Below are positions 35,485 through 44,402 of a stretch of DNA of 64,000 bases, in pieces. The notes beneath the pieces were generated by a model. That model ran no database searches. It had not been told where the DNA came from and saw only the letters and a program-made list of their open reading frames with translations. The position numbers were made by a program, and so were the translations under genes. Where the stretch lies: assembly GCF_050717635.1 (NCBI RefSeq), contig NZ_JBOITO010000013.1, positions 372,001-436,000 on the forward strand. The letters are read 5' to 3'. Source of the DNA: Clostridium_AD sp050717635. Its GTDB lineage: Bacteria; Bacillota; Clostridia; Clostridiales; Clostridiaceae. Each line of letters begins with the position of its first letter. Positions within the stretch are counted from its first letter, which is position 1.

Positions 35485-35793
35485 TATTATTGAACAAATA
35501 TATTACATCAAATTCTGTGAAGAGGACAGTACTTTCTTATTAATCTTTAAGCGAGCAAGGGTAGAGTGTAAGCCTTGTAAGGTATAAGAAGTTAAATATT
35601 ATTTAACAAAATTAATCCGTTAATTTTAGGAAAAGAACCTTGGAGAAGCTGCCTCAACAAGTTAGAAGTATTAATTTTTGACTCTTATAGGGCATGCCGC
35701 TAATTAGCGTTAAAATATTGAGTGGACTTTATAGAAAGCTAGAGTGGTACCGCGGAAATATAACCCGTCTCTTTATTTAGAGATGGGTTTTTG
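35485..35793 (+). ncRNA. T-box leader of argS
   Basis: About 310 bases between promoter and gene. They hold the T-box sequence TGGTACCGCG (35745-35754) and a terminator (35762-35772 with 35779-35789, then T5). The stem I region starts near GTGAAGAGGACAGTAC. Uncharged tRNA, expected to be tRNA-Arg, binds and prevents termination. The specifier codon could not be assigned by eye. Confidence 0.92.
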
Positions 35794-35839
35794 TTGTATA
35801 GTAATGAACATTAGTTTTAAAAACAGGAGGGAAATTTAT

Positions 35840-37549
35840 ATGGATTATAAAAAAATAGTTGTAGAGAGAATTAAACAATTGGTGGATTTAGAAATAGAAA
35901 CAATAGAGAATTTAATTGAAACACCACCAAGGCCTGAAATGGGGGAATTTGCTTTTCCGTGTTTTCAATTAGCTAAAACCATGAAAAAAGCACCAGCTAT
36001 GATAGCTAAGGATTTAAAAGAAAAAATTGAAAAAGAAGGCTTTGAAAAAGTAGAGTGTTTTGGACCTTACTTAAACTTCTTCTTAGACAAAAGCGTATTT
36101 ATTAAAAAGACTGTAGAGAAGGTGTTAGCAGAGGGAGATAGTTATGGTTCATCTAAAATAGGTGAAGGCAAGAATATGGTAGTAGAATACTCATCACCTA
36201 ATATAGCAAAGCCATTTCATGTAGGCCATTTATTTACTACAGCTATTGGTAACGCGCTTTATAAGATACTTTCTTTTGAAGGCTATAATTGTACAGGAAT
36301 TAATCATCTTGGAGATTGGGGAACACAATTTGGTAAACTTATTTACGCGTATAAAAACTGGGGTGACGAAGTAGCTTTAGAAAAGGATCCTATTAGAGAA
36401 TTATTAAGGATTTATGTTAAATTTCATGCAGAAGCTGAGCTTGATGATACACTTAATGAAGAAGGAAGAATGTACTTTAAGAAATTAGAAGAAGGCTGCG
36501 AAGAGGAAGTTGCACTTTGGAATAGATTTAAAGATTTAAGCCTTGTGGAATTTAAAAAGCTTTATGAAACTCTAAATGTTAAATTTGATTCTTATGCTGG
36601 AGAAAGTTTTTACTGTGACAAGATGGATGATGTAATTAAAGATATAGAATCTAAGGGACTGCTTGTAGAAAGTAATGGAGCTAAGGTTGTAATGCTAGAT
36701 GAGTACAATATGCCACCTTGCATCATTAGAAAAGCAGATGGGGCTACAATTTATGCAACTCGTGATTTAGCAGCAGCAACTTATAGAAAGAAGACTTATG
36801 ATTTCCATAAAAACATATATGTTGTTGGAAAAGATCAATCCCTTCATTTTAATCAAGTATTTACAACGCTAAAGCTTATGGGTAATAAATGGGCAGAGGA
36901 TTGCGTACATGTACCATTTGGTACAGTAAGATTTTCGGATAAGAAATTATCTACAAGAAAAGGTGATGTTATTTTCTTAGATGATTTATTGAACGAAGCG
37001 GTAGCTAAGACTCTTGAAATAATAAATGAAAAAAATCCTGAACTTGAAAATAAGGAAGAAGTAGCTAAAAAAGTAGGAATAGGAGCTATTATATTCACTT
37101 ATTTAAAAAATCATAGAGAAAGAGATATTGTCTTCAATTGGGAAGAAATGCTTAGCTTTGATGGGGAAACAGGTCCTTATGTACAATATACTTATGCAAG
37201 AGCTAAAAGTATATTAAGAAAAGTTATGGAAAATAGCGACACTGATGAAACTAATGTAGAGGTGGACTATAATACGCTAAATTCTAAAGAAGAATTTGAA
37301 CTTGTAAAACAATTAGAAGGTTTCCAAAGTTCAATTTTGTACTCTATTGAGAAATTAGAACCGTCTGTAGTGACAAGATACGTTATTGATGTAGCTAAAT
37401 CTTTTAATAAATTCTATAATCAGCACAATATAGCAAATTTAGAAGATAAATCGGCTAAACTTGCAAAAATTAAAATGGTAGAAGCTACTTGTACCGTAAT
37501 AAAGAATGCATTAGGCCTTATAGGTATAGAGGTTGTAGATAGAATGTAA
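35840..37549 (+). CDS. argS: Arginyl-tRNA synthetase
   Basis: 569 residues; the ATG at 35840 follows ACAGGAGGG, and the frame upstream to 35744 belongs to the leader RNA. It has the class I HIGH-type motif SPNIAKPFHVGHL, GINHLGDWGTQFGKL, KMSKS-like LSTRKGD and the anticodon-binding C-terminus ending ALGLIGIEVVDRM. It charges tRNA-Arg in the cytosol. Regulated by the T-box upstream and closed by the hairpin at 37553. Confidence 0.95.
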   Translation: MDYKKIVVERIKQLVDLEIETIENLIETPPRPEMGEFAFPCFQLAKTMKKAPAMIAKDLKEKIEKEGFEKVECFGPYLNFFLDKSVFIKKTVEKVLAEGDSYGSSKIGEGKNMVVEYSSPNIAKPFHVGHLFTTAIGNALYKILSFEGYNCTGINHLGDWGTQFGKLIYAYKNWGDEVALEKDPIRELLRIYVKFHAEAELDDTLNEEGRMYFKKLEEGCEEEVALWNRFKDLSLVEFKKLYETLNVKFDSYAGESFYCDKMDDVIKDIESKGLLVESNGAKVVMLDEYNMPPCIIRKADGATIYATRDLAAATYRKKTYDFHKNIYVVGKDQSLHFNQVFTTLKLMGNKWAEDCVHVPFGTVRFSDKKLSTRKGDVIFLDDLLNEAVAKTLEIINEKNPELENKEEVAKKVGIGAIIFTYLKNHRERDIVFNWEEMLSFDGETGPYVQYTYARAKSILRKVMENSDTDETNVEVDYNTLNSKEEFELVKQLEGFQSSILYSIEKLEPSVVTRYVIDVAKSFNKFYNQHNIANLEDKSAKLAKIKMVEATCTVIKNALGLIGIEVVDRM

Positions 37550-37552
37550 ATT

Positions 37553-37587
37553 ATGAACGTTATTGCATTTGCAATAACGTTCATTTT
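37553..37587 (+). terminator. argS terminator
   Basis: ATGAACGTTATTGC pairs perfectly with GCAATAACGTTCAT around ATTT, followed by TTT. Confidence 0.8.
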
Positions 37588-37655
37588 AAGGTATTATTAT
37601 ATTATAGAAAAATGTGAAATTTATACGTTTCTTTTTTTATAGATTAGGGGGAAGT

Positions 37656-38360
37656 ATGTTTATCAAAGAATATGAAATTAAAGTTGTTTTACCTAAGGAA
37701 ATTTTCAAAAGATTTAAGATGGGTACTATTGCGTATTTAGATATTGAAGCTACAGGTTTTGATTTGGAATATGATAAAATAGTGTTGATATCCCTAGGGT
37801 ATTACTTAAATGAAGAAGAATTTAAAGTTATTCAATATTTTGCAGAGACGCCTTATGAAGAGGAAAATATTTTAAAAGAGCTTAAGAAAGCTATGAGTAA
37901 TTTTAAAAGATGGTGTTCTTTTAATGGCACAGCCTTTGATGAACCCTTTGTAATTAGAAAGATGAATAAATATAATTTGCATTTTAGATTGCCTGGTGAA
38001 CACATAGATTTATTTAGAATTATAAGACCCTTTTATAAAAGAATGGGAATGAAGGGTTGTAGTTTGAAGAATGTAGAGCAGTTTATAGGTATTTATAGGC
38101 AAGATGAAATAAGTGGAGCTAGAAGCGTTGAGATTTATAATGAATATCTAGAAAAACATGATGACAAATTGAAGGAAATTCTTATGCTTCATAATTATGA
38201 AGATGTTGCAAATTTGCCTAGAATTTTTAATGTAATCAACACAATTGAAAATGATTTGGATGTTAAGAGGAAAGAAAAACTAGCTAAAAAACAAATGGCT
38301 CTACAAAAGAGCAATAGAAATAGAAGTGAATCATTAAAAGTAGTCAACAGCCAACTATAA
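37656..38360 (+). CDS. RNase H-like 3'-5' exonuclease domain protein (YprB-like), copy 1
   Basis: 234 residues from the ATG at 37656 (AGGGGGAAGT upstream). DEDD-type motifs: YLDIEATGFD (first D and E), SFNGTAFDEPFV, HIDLFRI and HNYEDVANLPRI. Such proteins are annotated as ribonuclease H-like or YprB-type exonucleases acting on nucleic acid in the cytosol. A second, more diverged member lies at 40848 across the feo operon. Confidence 0.85.
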   Translation: MFIKEYEIKVVLPKEIFKRFKMGTIAYLDIEATGFDLEYDKIVLISLGYYLNEEEFKVIQYFAETPYEEENILKELKKAMSNFKRWCSFNGTAFDEPFVIRKMNKYNLHFRLPGEHIDLFRIIRPFYKRMGMKGCSLKNVEQFIGIYRQDEISGARSVEIYNEYLEKHDDKLKEILMLHNYEDVANLPRIFNVINTIENDLDVKRKEKLAKKQMALQKSNRNRSESLKVVNSQL

Positions 38361-38393
38361 AAAAGTAGGTGGAAAAGTTAATAACACATAAAA

Positions 38394-38436
38394 AAAGATT
38401 GATATAATACACAGTGTATTATATCAATCTTTTTGT
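38394..38436. terminator. Bidirectional terminator between exonuclease and feo operon
   Basis: A perfect 19-bp stem AAAGATTGATATAATACAC with 38414-38432; A and T runs on both sides serve the convergent units. Confidence 0.88.
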
Positions 38437-38610
38437 TTATTTTTTTATTTCTTCATCTTTTTTGTTCTTGTCACTAGAAATCTTTAAATTGCAACTATGA
38501 CTACAATTTTTGCAGCCACTACCGCAATCACCGCTTGCTTGTTTTTTAATGTTGGAATACAAGAGATATGCAGCTACGATAACAATAACACCAACAATAA
38601 TAAATTCCAT
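38437..38610 (-). CDS. FeoB-associated Cys-rich membrane protein
   Basis: 57 residues, not in longer-ORF lists because of size. One N-terminal membrane helix (EFIIVGVIVIVAAYLLYS) is followed by GDCGSGCKNCSHSC, the four-Cys cluster of the FeoB-associated Cys-rich family, then a charged tail. GAGGTGATGTG precedes its ATG. It is the last gene of the feoA-feoB unit and probably helps Fe(II) transport. Confidence 0.88.
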   Translation of the reverse strand: MEFIIVGVIVIVAAYLLYSNIKKQASGDCGSGCKNCSHSCNLKISSDKNKKDEEIKK

Positions 38611-38652
38611 AATCACATCACCTCTTTTTATTTTGTACTATTAGTTCTTTAA

Positions 38653-40416
38653 TTATCCTATTATAAGACTACCTACATTAAATATTATAAAAGAAACTAC
38701 CCAAGCGAGTATTAGTTGATAGACTAGTGAAAAAGTAGCCATTTTACTTCCATATTCTTTTTTCATAGTTGCAATTACTGATACACAAGGAGTGTAAAGT
38801 AATACAAAAGAGAGAAAACTGTAAGCGGCTAGTGGTGAAAAATAGTTAGGCAAGATATGTGTTAAATTGCCTCCGTATATGACACCCATGGTACCTACAA
38901 CAACTTCTTTAGCCATAAGACCAGTTAGAAGAGCTATAGAATTTTGCCAAGAAGCAAAACCAAGTGGAATAAATATAGGGTTTATAAATTTTCCGATAGC
39001 AGCAAGGAAACTAGAGTTTATATCAACCATACCTGTAGTGTTAAAATTTGATAAAAACCAAACTAATACTGAAATCGAGAAGATTATAGTACCAGCTTTC
39101 TTCAAGAAGCCTTTACCTTTTTCCCAAGTATGAAGTAGCAAAGTCTTTGGATCTGGTAATTTATATTCTGGTAATTCTATAATGAAAGGTTCTTCATCTT
39201 TTTTAAACAGTGTGTTTTTAAATAAGATACCAATTCCAAAGGCGAGGCCAATACCCATTAAGTATAATGAAAATACTATTAAGGTCTCGCGTCCAGGAAA
39301 AAATACTGATGCAAAGAGTGCATAAACTGGTAGTCTAGCATTGCAAGACATTAGAGGTACTAAAAGAGCAGTTAATTTTCTATCTTTATCACTTTCTAAA
39401 GTTCTAGCAGACATTATAGCTGGCACAGAACATCCAAATCCCACAATTAAGGGAATAAATGCTTTACCGGATAAACCCATTTTTCTCATTAATTTATCCA
39501 TTATAAAAGCAGCTCTTGCCATATAGCCACTGTCTTCTAAAAATGATATACCTAAGAATAATGCCAATATAACTGGTAGAAATACTACTACAGAGCCTAC
39601 TCCTCCTACAATACCATCGATTATAAGAGAAGAAAACCATCCGCTATTACTTGCAAGTACATTAGTTAAAAATGGAATAAAAGAATCATTAAGTAAGGAA
39701 TCTAATAAATCAGCTAAAGGTTGTCCAACCCAATTGAAAGTGAACATAAAAATTAAAAATAAACTACCGAAAAAAAGCGGATAAGCCATAAATCTATTTA
39801 GAACAATTTTATCTATTATTTCTGTAATAGAAATTTTACTATCATTACTTTTGTTAGTGCAGGATTTTAATAAAGTTTCAATGTAACCATATGTTTCTTT
39901 TTCATCTTTAAATTTTAAATTGTTAGTTGTTGTAATAATGTAATCCTTTTTAAGTATGCAATCTGTAACTTCTGATATTCCCGTGCCTTTTGAAGCTATA
40001 ATAGGTATTATTTTCATCCCTAATTTTTCTGATAAAAGGTTATAATCAATATCAAAGCCTTTAGATTTGGCAACATCAACCATGTTTAATACTAAAATTA
40101 TTGGTATATTAAATTGCTTTAATTGCGTTGTAAGATATAAATTCCTTTCAAGACTTGATGCATCAACAATATTTATAATTATATCTACGGTTCCATTTTC
40201 TAAAAACTCTTTGGAAACTTTCTCTTCGTTTGAATAAGTATCCATTGCATAAATACCAGGTAAATCAACAATTTTAATTTGATTATTAATTATGCCTTCT
40301 TTTTTATCTACGGTTACTCCACCCCAATTACCTACATGTTGATTGGATCCTGTAAGTGCGTTAAATAGTGTCGTTTTACCAACATTAGGGTTACCTAATA
40401 GTGCAGCAGTAATCAT
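38653..40416 (-). CDS. feoB: Ferrous iron transport protein B
   Basis: 587 residues. N-terminal GTPase: G1 GNPNVGKTTLF (8-18), switch GGVTVDKKEG, G3 DLPGIYAMD, G4 NMVD. The membrane part (about 205-587) has the Gate motifs with Cys in LIVGFGCSVPAI and LLYTPCVSVIAT. It imports Fe(II). It lies 14 bases after feoA and ahead of the Cys-rich gene. The compact length is usual for clostridial FeoB. Confidence 0.95.
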   Translation of the reverse strand: MITAALLGNPNVGKTTLFNALTGSNQHVGNWGGVTVDKKEGIINNQIKIVDLPGIYAMDTYSNEEKVSKEFLENGTVDIIINIVDASSLERNLYLTTQLKQFNIPIILVLNMVDVAKSKGFDIDYNLLSEKLGMKIIPIIASKGTGISEVTDCILKKDYIITTTNNLKFKDEKETYGYIETLLKSCTNKSNDSKISITEIIDKIVLNRFMAYPLFFGSLFLIFMFTFNWVGQPLADLLDSLLNDSFIPFLTNVLASNSGWFSSLIIDGIVGGVGSVVVFLPVILALFLGISFLEDSGYMARAAFIMDKLMRKMGLSGKAFIPLIVGFGCSVPAIMSARTLESDKDRKLTALLVPLMSCNARLPVYALFASVFFPGRETLIVFSLYLMGIGLAFGIGILFKNTLFKKDEEPFIIELPEYKLPDPKTLLLHTWEKGKGFLKKAGTIIFSISVLVWFLSNFNTTGMVDINSSFLAAIGKFINPIFIPLGFASWQNSIALLTGLMAKEVVVGTMGVIYGGNLTHILPNYFSPLAAYSFLSFVLLYTPCVSVIATMKKEYGSKMATFSLVYQLILAWVVSFIIFNVGSLIIG

Positions 40417-40430
40417 TTAAGTCCTCCTTC

Positions 40431-40655
40431 TTATGCAGTTTTAACATGTATATTTTTAGCGTCATTTTTTCTAATGGCCAAGTTGAAACCACGTAAACTA
40501 ATAATTATTGGATCGCCTAGAGGAGCAGTTGCTTTTAGTGTTATTTCTGTGCCTTCTATGCAACCTAGTGCGAGTAATCTCTTCATAAATTTTTTGTCGC
40601 CATAAATTGATTTTATAAGTGCTTTATCACCAGGTTTTAAATCGTAGATGCTCAT
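40431..40655 (-). CDS. feoA: Ferrous iron transport protein A
   Basis: 74 residues from the ATG at 40655, 8 bases after GAGGAG; the GTG at 40664 overlaps that site. SH3-like FeoA fold: LKPGDKALIKSIYG, RLLALGCIEGTEIT and PLGDPIIISLRGFNLAIRK. Cytosolic partner of FeoB. First gene of the operon, behind a Fur-like box. Confidence 0.92.
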   Translation of the reverse strand: MSIYDLKPGDKALIKSIYGDKKFMKRLLALGCIEGTEITLKATAPLGDPIIISLRGFNLAIRKNDAKNIHVKTA

Positions 40656-40672
40656 AATAATCACTCCTCATT

Positions 40673-40691
40673 GAAAATAATTCTCAATATC
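40673..40691 (-). promoter_or_regulatory. Fur-like operator of the feo operon
   Basis: Read on the minus strand, GATATTGAGAATTATTTTC agrees at 15 of 19 positions with the Fur consensus GATAATGATAATCATTATC. It lies 18 bases before the feoA start. Iron-dependent repression is the expected outcome. Confidence 0.75.
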
Positions 40692-40847
40692 ATTTTACCA
40701 TCATTATTTGTTGGTGTCAATATAAAAATAATGCTCAAATGTACTATATTTTTAAAAATACTTCATATAATAAGAGAAACTGTGATAACATATAAATAGA
40801 AAAGAGTTGTAAAAAAGTTAGTAAACTTAGTAGAGAAGAGTGATAAT

Positions 40848-41525
40848 GTGATTACAAAACTTAGTAGTATTAAAGTGGGGGAAATTTCAACAGAGAAAGC
40901 CCTTGCAATAGATGGAAATAGAGATCTCTTTAAAGATGCATTGTTTTTTGATTTAGAACATTATATTTATAAAAAACCCATATGTATTGGAGTTTTTGGA
41001 TGTTGTGCTTATGATGAAAACTCAAATGAATTAAGGGTTACTCAATACATGGCAGAGAATAAAAAAGATGCTATACAAATATTGTCCTTAGCTAAAGATT
41101 ATTTTGAAGAAATGAAGAATAAATATAACAAAAAATGCATCGTTACTTTTTCAGGAAATAATGATTTTACTGTTATAAATTATTTGTTAAAGGCACACAA
41201 AATAGACTTTTTATTAGAAGGATATTTTCAAGAGGTAGATCTTCAAAAATGTTATGAAAAAGCTGAAGGAAATTGTATTGGGCTTAAAGCACTAGAAAAG
41301 ATATTTGATATTGATCGTGAAAGTGAATTAATTAGTGGTTCTAATTTAGCTAAAACTTTTGGTAAAATAGTAAAAGATGAGGACTATATAAATAGAATGC
41401 CTCAGGAGAAGAAAGATAAAATACTACTATATAATCAACAGGATGTTGTGAGTTTATTTTATATATATGTGGATTGGTTTAATAAAGTAAAATTAAAAAC
41501 AGAACAAAGCGAAACACAGCAATAG
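40848..41525 (+). CDS. RNase H-like exonuclease domain protein (YprB-like), copy 2
   Basis: 225 residues from GTG. DALFFDLEHYIYKKPICIGV carries the D and E of the first DEDD motif, TFSGNNDFTVINY the second Asp, EVDLQKCYEKA the third and YNQQDVVSLFYIYV the last. Short, diverged relative of the gene at 37656. Its stop codon lies in a terminator (CACAGC/GCTGTG, 41515-41538). Activity is probable as all acids appear kept. Confidence 0.75.
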   Translation: MITKLSSIKVGEISTEKALAIDGNRDLFKDALFFDLEHYIYKKPICIGVFGCCAYDENSNELRVTQYMAENKKDAIQILSLAKDYFEEMKNKYNKKCIVTFSGNNDFTVINYLLKAHKIDFLLEGYFQEVDLQKCYEKAEGNCIGLKALEKIFDIDRESELISGSNLAKTFGKIVKDEDYINRMPQEKKDKILLYNQQDVVSLFYIYVDWFNKVKLKTEQSETQQ

Positions 41526-41538
41526 CTGTGTTTTTTTT
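41515..41538 (+). terminator. Terminator overlapping the exonuclease stop
   Basis: CACAGC and GCTGTG around AATA, followed by T8. Confidence 0.8.
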
Positions 41539-41550
41539 ATTGAGAATAAA

Positions 41551-41800
41551 AATGTATAGTAAGTTCTTCTGCGTGCCTTGAAATAGAGCTCGAAACTAGG
41601 AATTTCATTAAGAAACTCTAATCTTTCGCTCATATAAAATCCTCTAACGCTCACATTCGCCTTCCTGGCTCAGGTTCGCTGGGCTGACGTCCTGTCAGCA
41701 CTACGAGAGTTTTACCTTCGTAAAAGAAGAATTTCTAAATGGTATTTCAATAGTTTCTTCGCTTCTGTTTCAAGTCACTTCGAAGAACTTCTATACATGA
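41551..41800. repeat. 250-bp imperfect palindromic element
   Basis: The outer arms TGTATAGTAAGTTCTTC (41553-41569) and GAAGAACTTCTATACA (41782-41797) start an imperfect pairing of about 45 bp per side (CTTGAAATAGAGCTCGAAAC versus GTTTC...CTGTTTCAAG). The centre has smaller hairpins (GCTGAC/GTCAGC). It is more GC-rich than the surroundings and codes for nothing. It looks like a MITE or a structured RNA. Confidence 0.7.
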
Positions 41801-41826
41801 GTTAGCAATAAAAAATGCGAGAGTGA

Positions 41827-41973
41827 AGTAATAATAAATGTTGATAGCATTTATATAAAATTAAAGTTTTAGAAAACTTATAACATTTAGATAAAAATAA
41901 AGTAATAAAAAATGTTGACAACATTTATATAAAATTGAGGGATAAAAAATAGTGATAATATTTATATATAATA
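41827..41973 (+). repeat. Direct repeats upstream of adenine deaminase
   Basis: A 36-bp unit at 41827-41862 recurs at 41901-41936 with four or five changes, and a weaker third copy lies at about 41943-41973. Each of the first two holds the dyad AAATGTTG-N2-CATTT. The remaining stretch to 42108 shows no gene. Confidence 0.65.
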
Positions 41974-42108
41974 ATTTGTTAAAAGGGAATAATGGGAACC
42001 TTTACATAATAATGTAGTAGAAAGTATATGCAAATAAATAACAGGTAATTGTGCGGTACATATTCATGTTTAAAAGAGAGTGACGCAAATTATTAAGGGG
42101 GAGAGAGT

Positions 42109-43809
42109 ATGGAGAAGATTCGAAGGAACATTGATGCGGCTATGGGGAGGATTAAATCAGATTTGGTATTAAAGAATGCAAATTTTATTAATGTATTTAC
42201 TGAAACAATGGATAGTGGAGATATTGCTATAGTTAATGATACTATTATTGGTATTGGGAATTATGATGGGGAAATTGAAATTGATTGTTCAGATTTATAT
42301 GTAACACCAGGATTTATAGATGCGCATGTGCATATAGAATCCTCTATGGTTATGCCGCAGCAGTATGGGAGAACTGTAATTAAAAAAGGTGTAACTACCG
42401 TAATAGCAGATCCACATGAAATTGCTAATGTAGATGGAATGAAGGGTATAAATTTCATGCTGGAAAATAGTGCGAAGGCTCCTATAGATATTTTTATCAT
42501 GCTACCTTCTTGTGTTCCAGCTACTAAATTTGAGGATAGTGGTTGCACTATTAACGCACAGGAGTTAGAAAAGTTAATAGATAATAATAGAGTGCTAGGC
42601 CTTGGTGAGGTAATGGATGTTGCCGCAGTTATAAATAAGGATGGTGAAATATTAGAAAAAATAGAAATGGCAAAGCATAAACATATTGACGGTCATTGTC
42701 CGAGTGTATCATATAGAGAGCTTAACGCATATTTAAGTTCTGGTGTTAGAACAGATCATGAGTGTACTAGTGCTAAGGAAGCCTTAGACAAAGTTAGCAT
42801 GGGAATGTACGTTATGCTAAGAGAAGGGTCTGCTGCAAGAAATTTAAAAGATCTACTTCCAGCAGTTAACAAACATAATTTCGGGAGATTTTTGTTTTGT
42901 ACTGATGATAGACATATAGATGACGTATTAGAAGGTGGGTCTATAGATAATTGTATTAGAATGTCAATAAAACAAGGGCTTAGTCCTATAATGGCATTTA
43001 TAATTGCTTCATTTAATGCAGCTAAGTGTTATGATTTAAAGGACAGAGGTGCTATAGCCCCAGGATATAAAGCTGATTTGGTTATATTTGAAGACTTAAA
43101 GGGTTTAAATATAGTGAGAGTTATTAAAGATGGCAAGCAGTACACAGAGCTTCGGGATGTAAAACAGGAAAAATTAAAAATAAGCTCTTCCATGCATATG
43201 GAGTTTATAAATAGTGATATATTTAAGGTGGAAAGTAAAACTAAAACGGTAAATGTAATAAAATTAATTCCAAAATCCCTAGAAACTAAATTGGTACAAA
43301 GAAAAACAGAAAATGAACTTGGTTATATAAAGAGAATGGTGGAAAAAGATATATTAAAGATAGCAGTGTTTGAAAGACATCACAACACAGGTAAGCATTT
43401 TGTTGGATTTATAGAAGGCCTGGGATTAAAGCATTGCTCTATAGCACAAACAATATCTCATGATTCTCATAACGTTATAGTGGTGGGAGAAAATGATAAG
43501 GACATGGAGGTGGCGGTTAATGCTCTTATATCTATTGGTGGGGGAATAGTCATGGTGTCCGAGGGAAGGGTTATAGCTCAATTAAGCTTGCCAATTGGAG
43601 GTATAATGAGTTTTGAAACCCCATACATGGTGGCGGAGAATCTAAAGAGGCTTAGTAGGATTGCTAGAAACTTCGGAGTGCGAGAGGAGTATGATCCGTT
43701 TATAAGCTTATCTTTTATGGCGCTTCCAGTAATACCACAGGTTAAAATTACTGCTAGAGGACTGTTTGATTATAATAAATCTGAGTTTATTAACCTCTTT
43801 GTCGAATAA
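42109..43809 (+). CDS. ade: Adenine deaminase
   Basis: 566 residues starting at ATG behind AGGGGGAGAG. Amidohydrolase motifs: TPGFIDAHVHIESSM (metal His pair), DPHEIANV, GLGEVMD, HIDGHCPS and TDDRH. The C-terminal adenine-deaminase domain contains GKHFVGFIEG, HDSHNVIVVG and LSLPIGGIMS. It converts adenine to hypoxanthine and ammonia in purine salvage. Monocistronic; a terminator follows at 44015. Confidence 0.95.
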   Translation: MEKIRRNIDAAMGRIKSDLVLKNANFINVFTETMDSGDIAIVNDTIIGIGNYDGEIEIDCSDLYVTPGFIDAHVHIESSMVMPQQYGRTVIKKGVTTVIADPHEIANVDGMKGINFMLENSAKAPIDIFIMLPSCVPATKFEDSGCTINAQELEKLIDNNRVLGLGEVMDVAAVINKDGEILEKIEMAKHKHIDGHCPSVSYRELNAYLSSGVRTDHECTSAKEALDKVSMGMYVMLREGSAARNLKDLLPAVNKHNFGRFLFCTDDRHIDDVLEGGSIDNCIRMSIKQGLSPIMAFIIASFNAAKCYDLKDRGAIAPGYKADLVIFEDLKGLNIVRVIKDGKQYTELRDVKQEKLKISSSMHMEFINSDIFKVESKTKTVNVIKLIPKSLETKLVQRKTENELGYIKRMVEKDILKIAVFERHHNTGKHFVGFIEGLGLKHCSIAQTISHDSHNVIVVGENDKDMEVAVNALISIGGGIVMVSEGRVIAQLSLPIGGIMSFETPYMVAENLKRLSRIARNFGVREEYDPFISLSFMALPVIPQVKITARGLFDYNKSEFINLFVE

Positions 43810-44228
43810 TAGGGAAAGAAAATTTTTCGTAAAAAAAATGAGATTTATTTGTGCTATTCTTATACTTATTTGTACTTAATTAGGTTAGACGTTAATAGAT
43901 CAATCATAAAAACAAAGATAAAGGATTGAAAATACACATATAAGAGCTGTGTAATTGTTAACTTTAAAAGTGACATATTTAATTGTAAATATAGTTTAAT
44001 TTAATAAAAAAGTAGATAGCCTAACTCTTTTAAGAGAAGGGCTATTTTTTTTGTGAAAAAATTACAATATTTTTTATTATTGAATTGAATTTCTTTAAGA
44101 AGTGATATATAATAATTTAAATAGTAAAATAATGCTAATCTTTATTATAAAAAAGAATTAAACTTTACATCTAAGAGGTCGATAATATCTTTGAGTAGTG
44201 TATGTCTTATAAGTGTAAGGAGAAAAAT
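43810..44228. other. Intergenic between ade and the pilus locus
   Basis: It contains a terminator (TAGCC...GGCTA, with CTCTT/AAGAG inside, then T8) at 44015-44052 and AT-rich DNA that must carry the pilus promoter. AAGGAGAAAAAT precedes the fragment at 44229. No gene seen. Confidence 0.6.
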
Positions 44229-44330
44229 ATGTTTGGATTAAAGAAAAGACTGGGAGATCTATTAGTTGATGCAGGGAAATTGACTAAAGAACAATTAAAA
44301 GAGGTTCTAAGTATTGCTAGAAAATCATGA
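44229..44330 (+). pseudogene. PilB N-terminal fragment
   Basis: 33 codons: KKRLGDLLVDAGKLTKEQLK then a stop. It matches the start of PilB at 44403 (KKRLGDLLVESRKIAPEQLK). It has its own AAGGAG site. A partial duplication of the pilB 5' end, or the remains of a second GspE/MshEN-domain gene. Confidence 0.65.
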
Positions 44331-44402
44331 ACTAATGATATAAACATAGAACCTTTTGAAACTTATTTATGAAATACTATTTTCAATAAAGGGGCATGAC
44401 TA

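Noticed and set aside
41827..41973. CRISPR-like array before ade
   Set aside because: Only two good repeats, spacers not regular, no cas genes.
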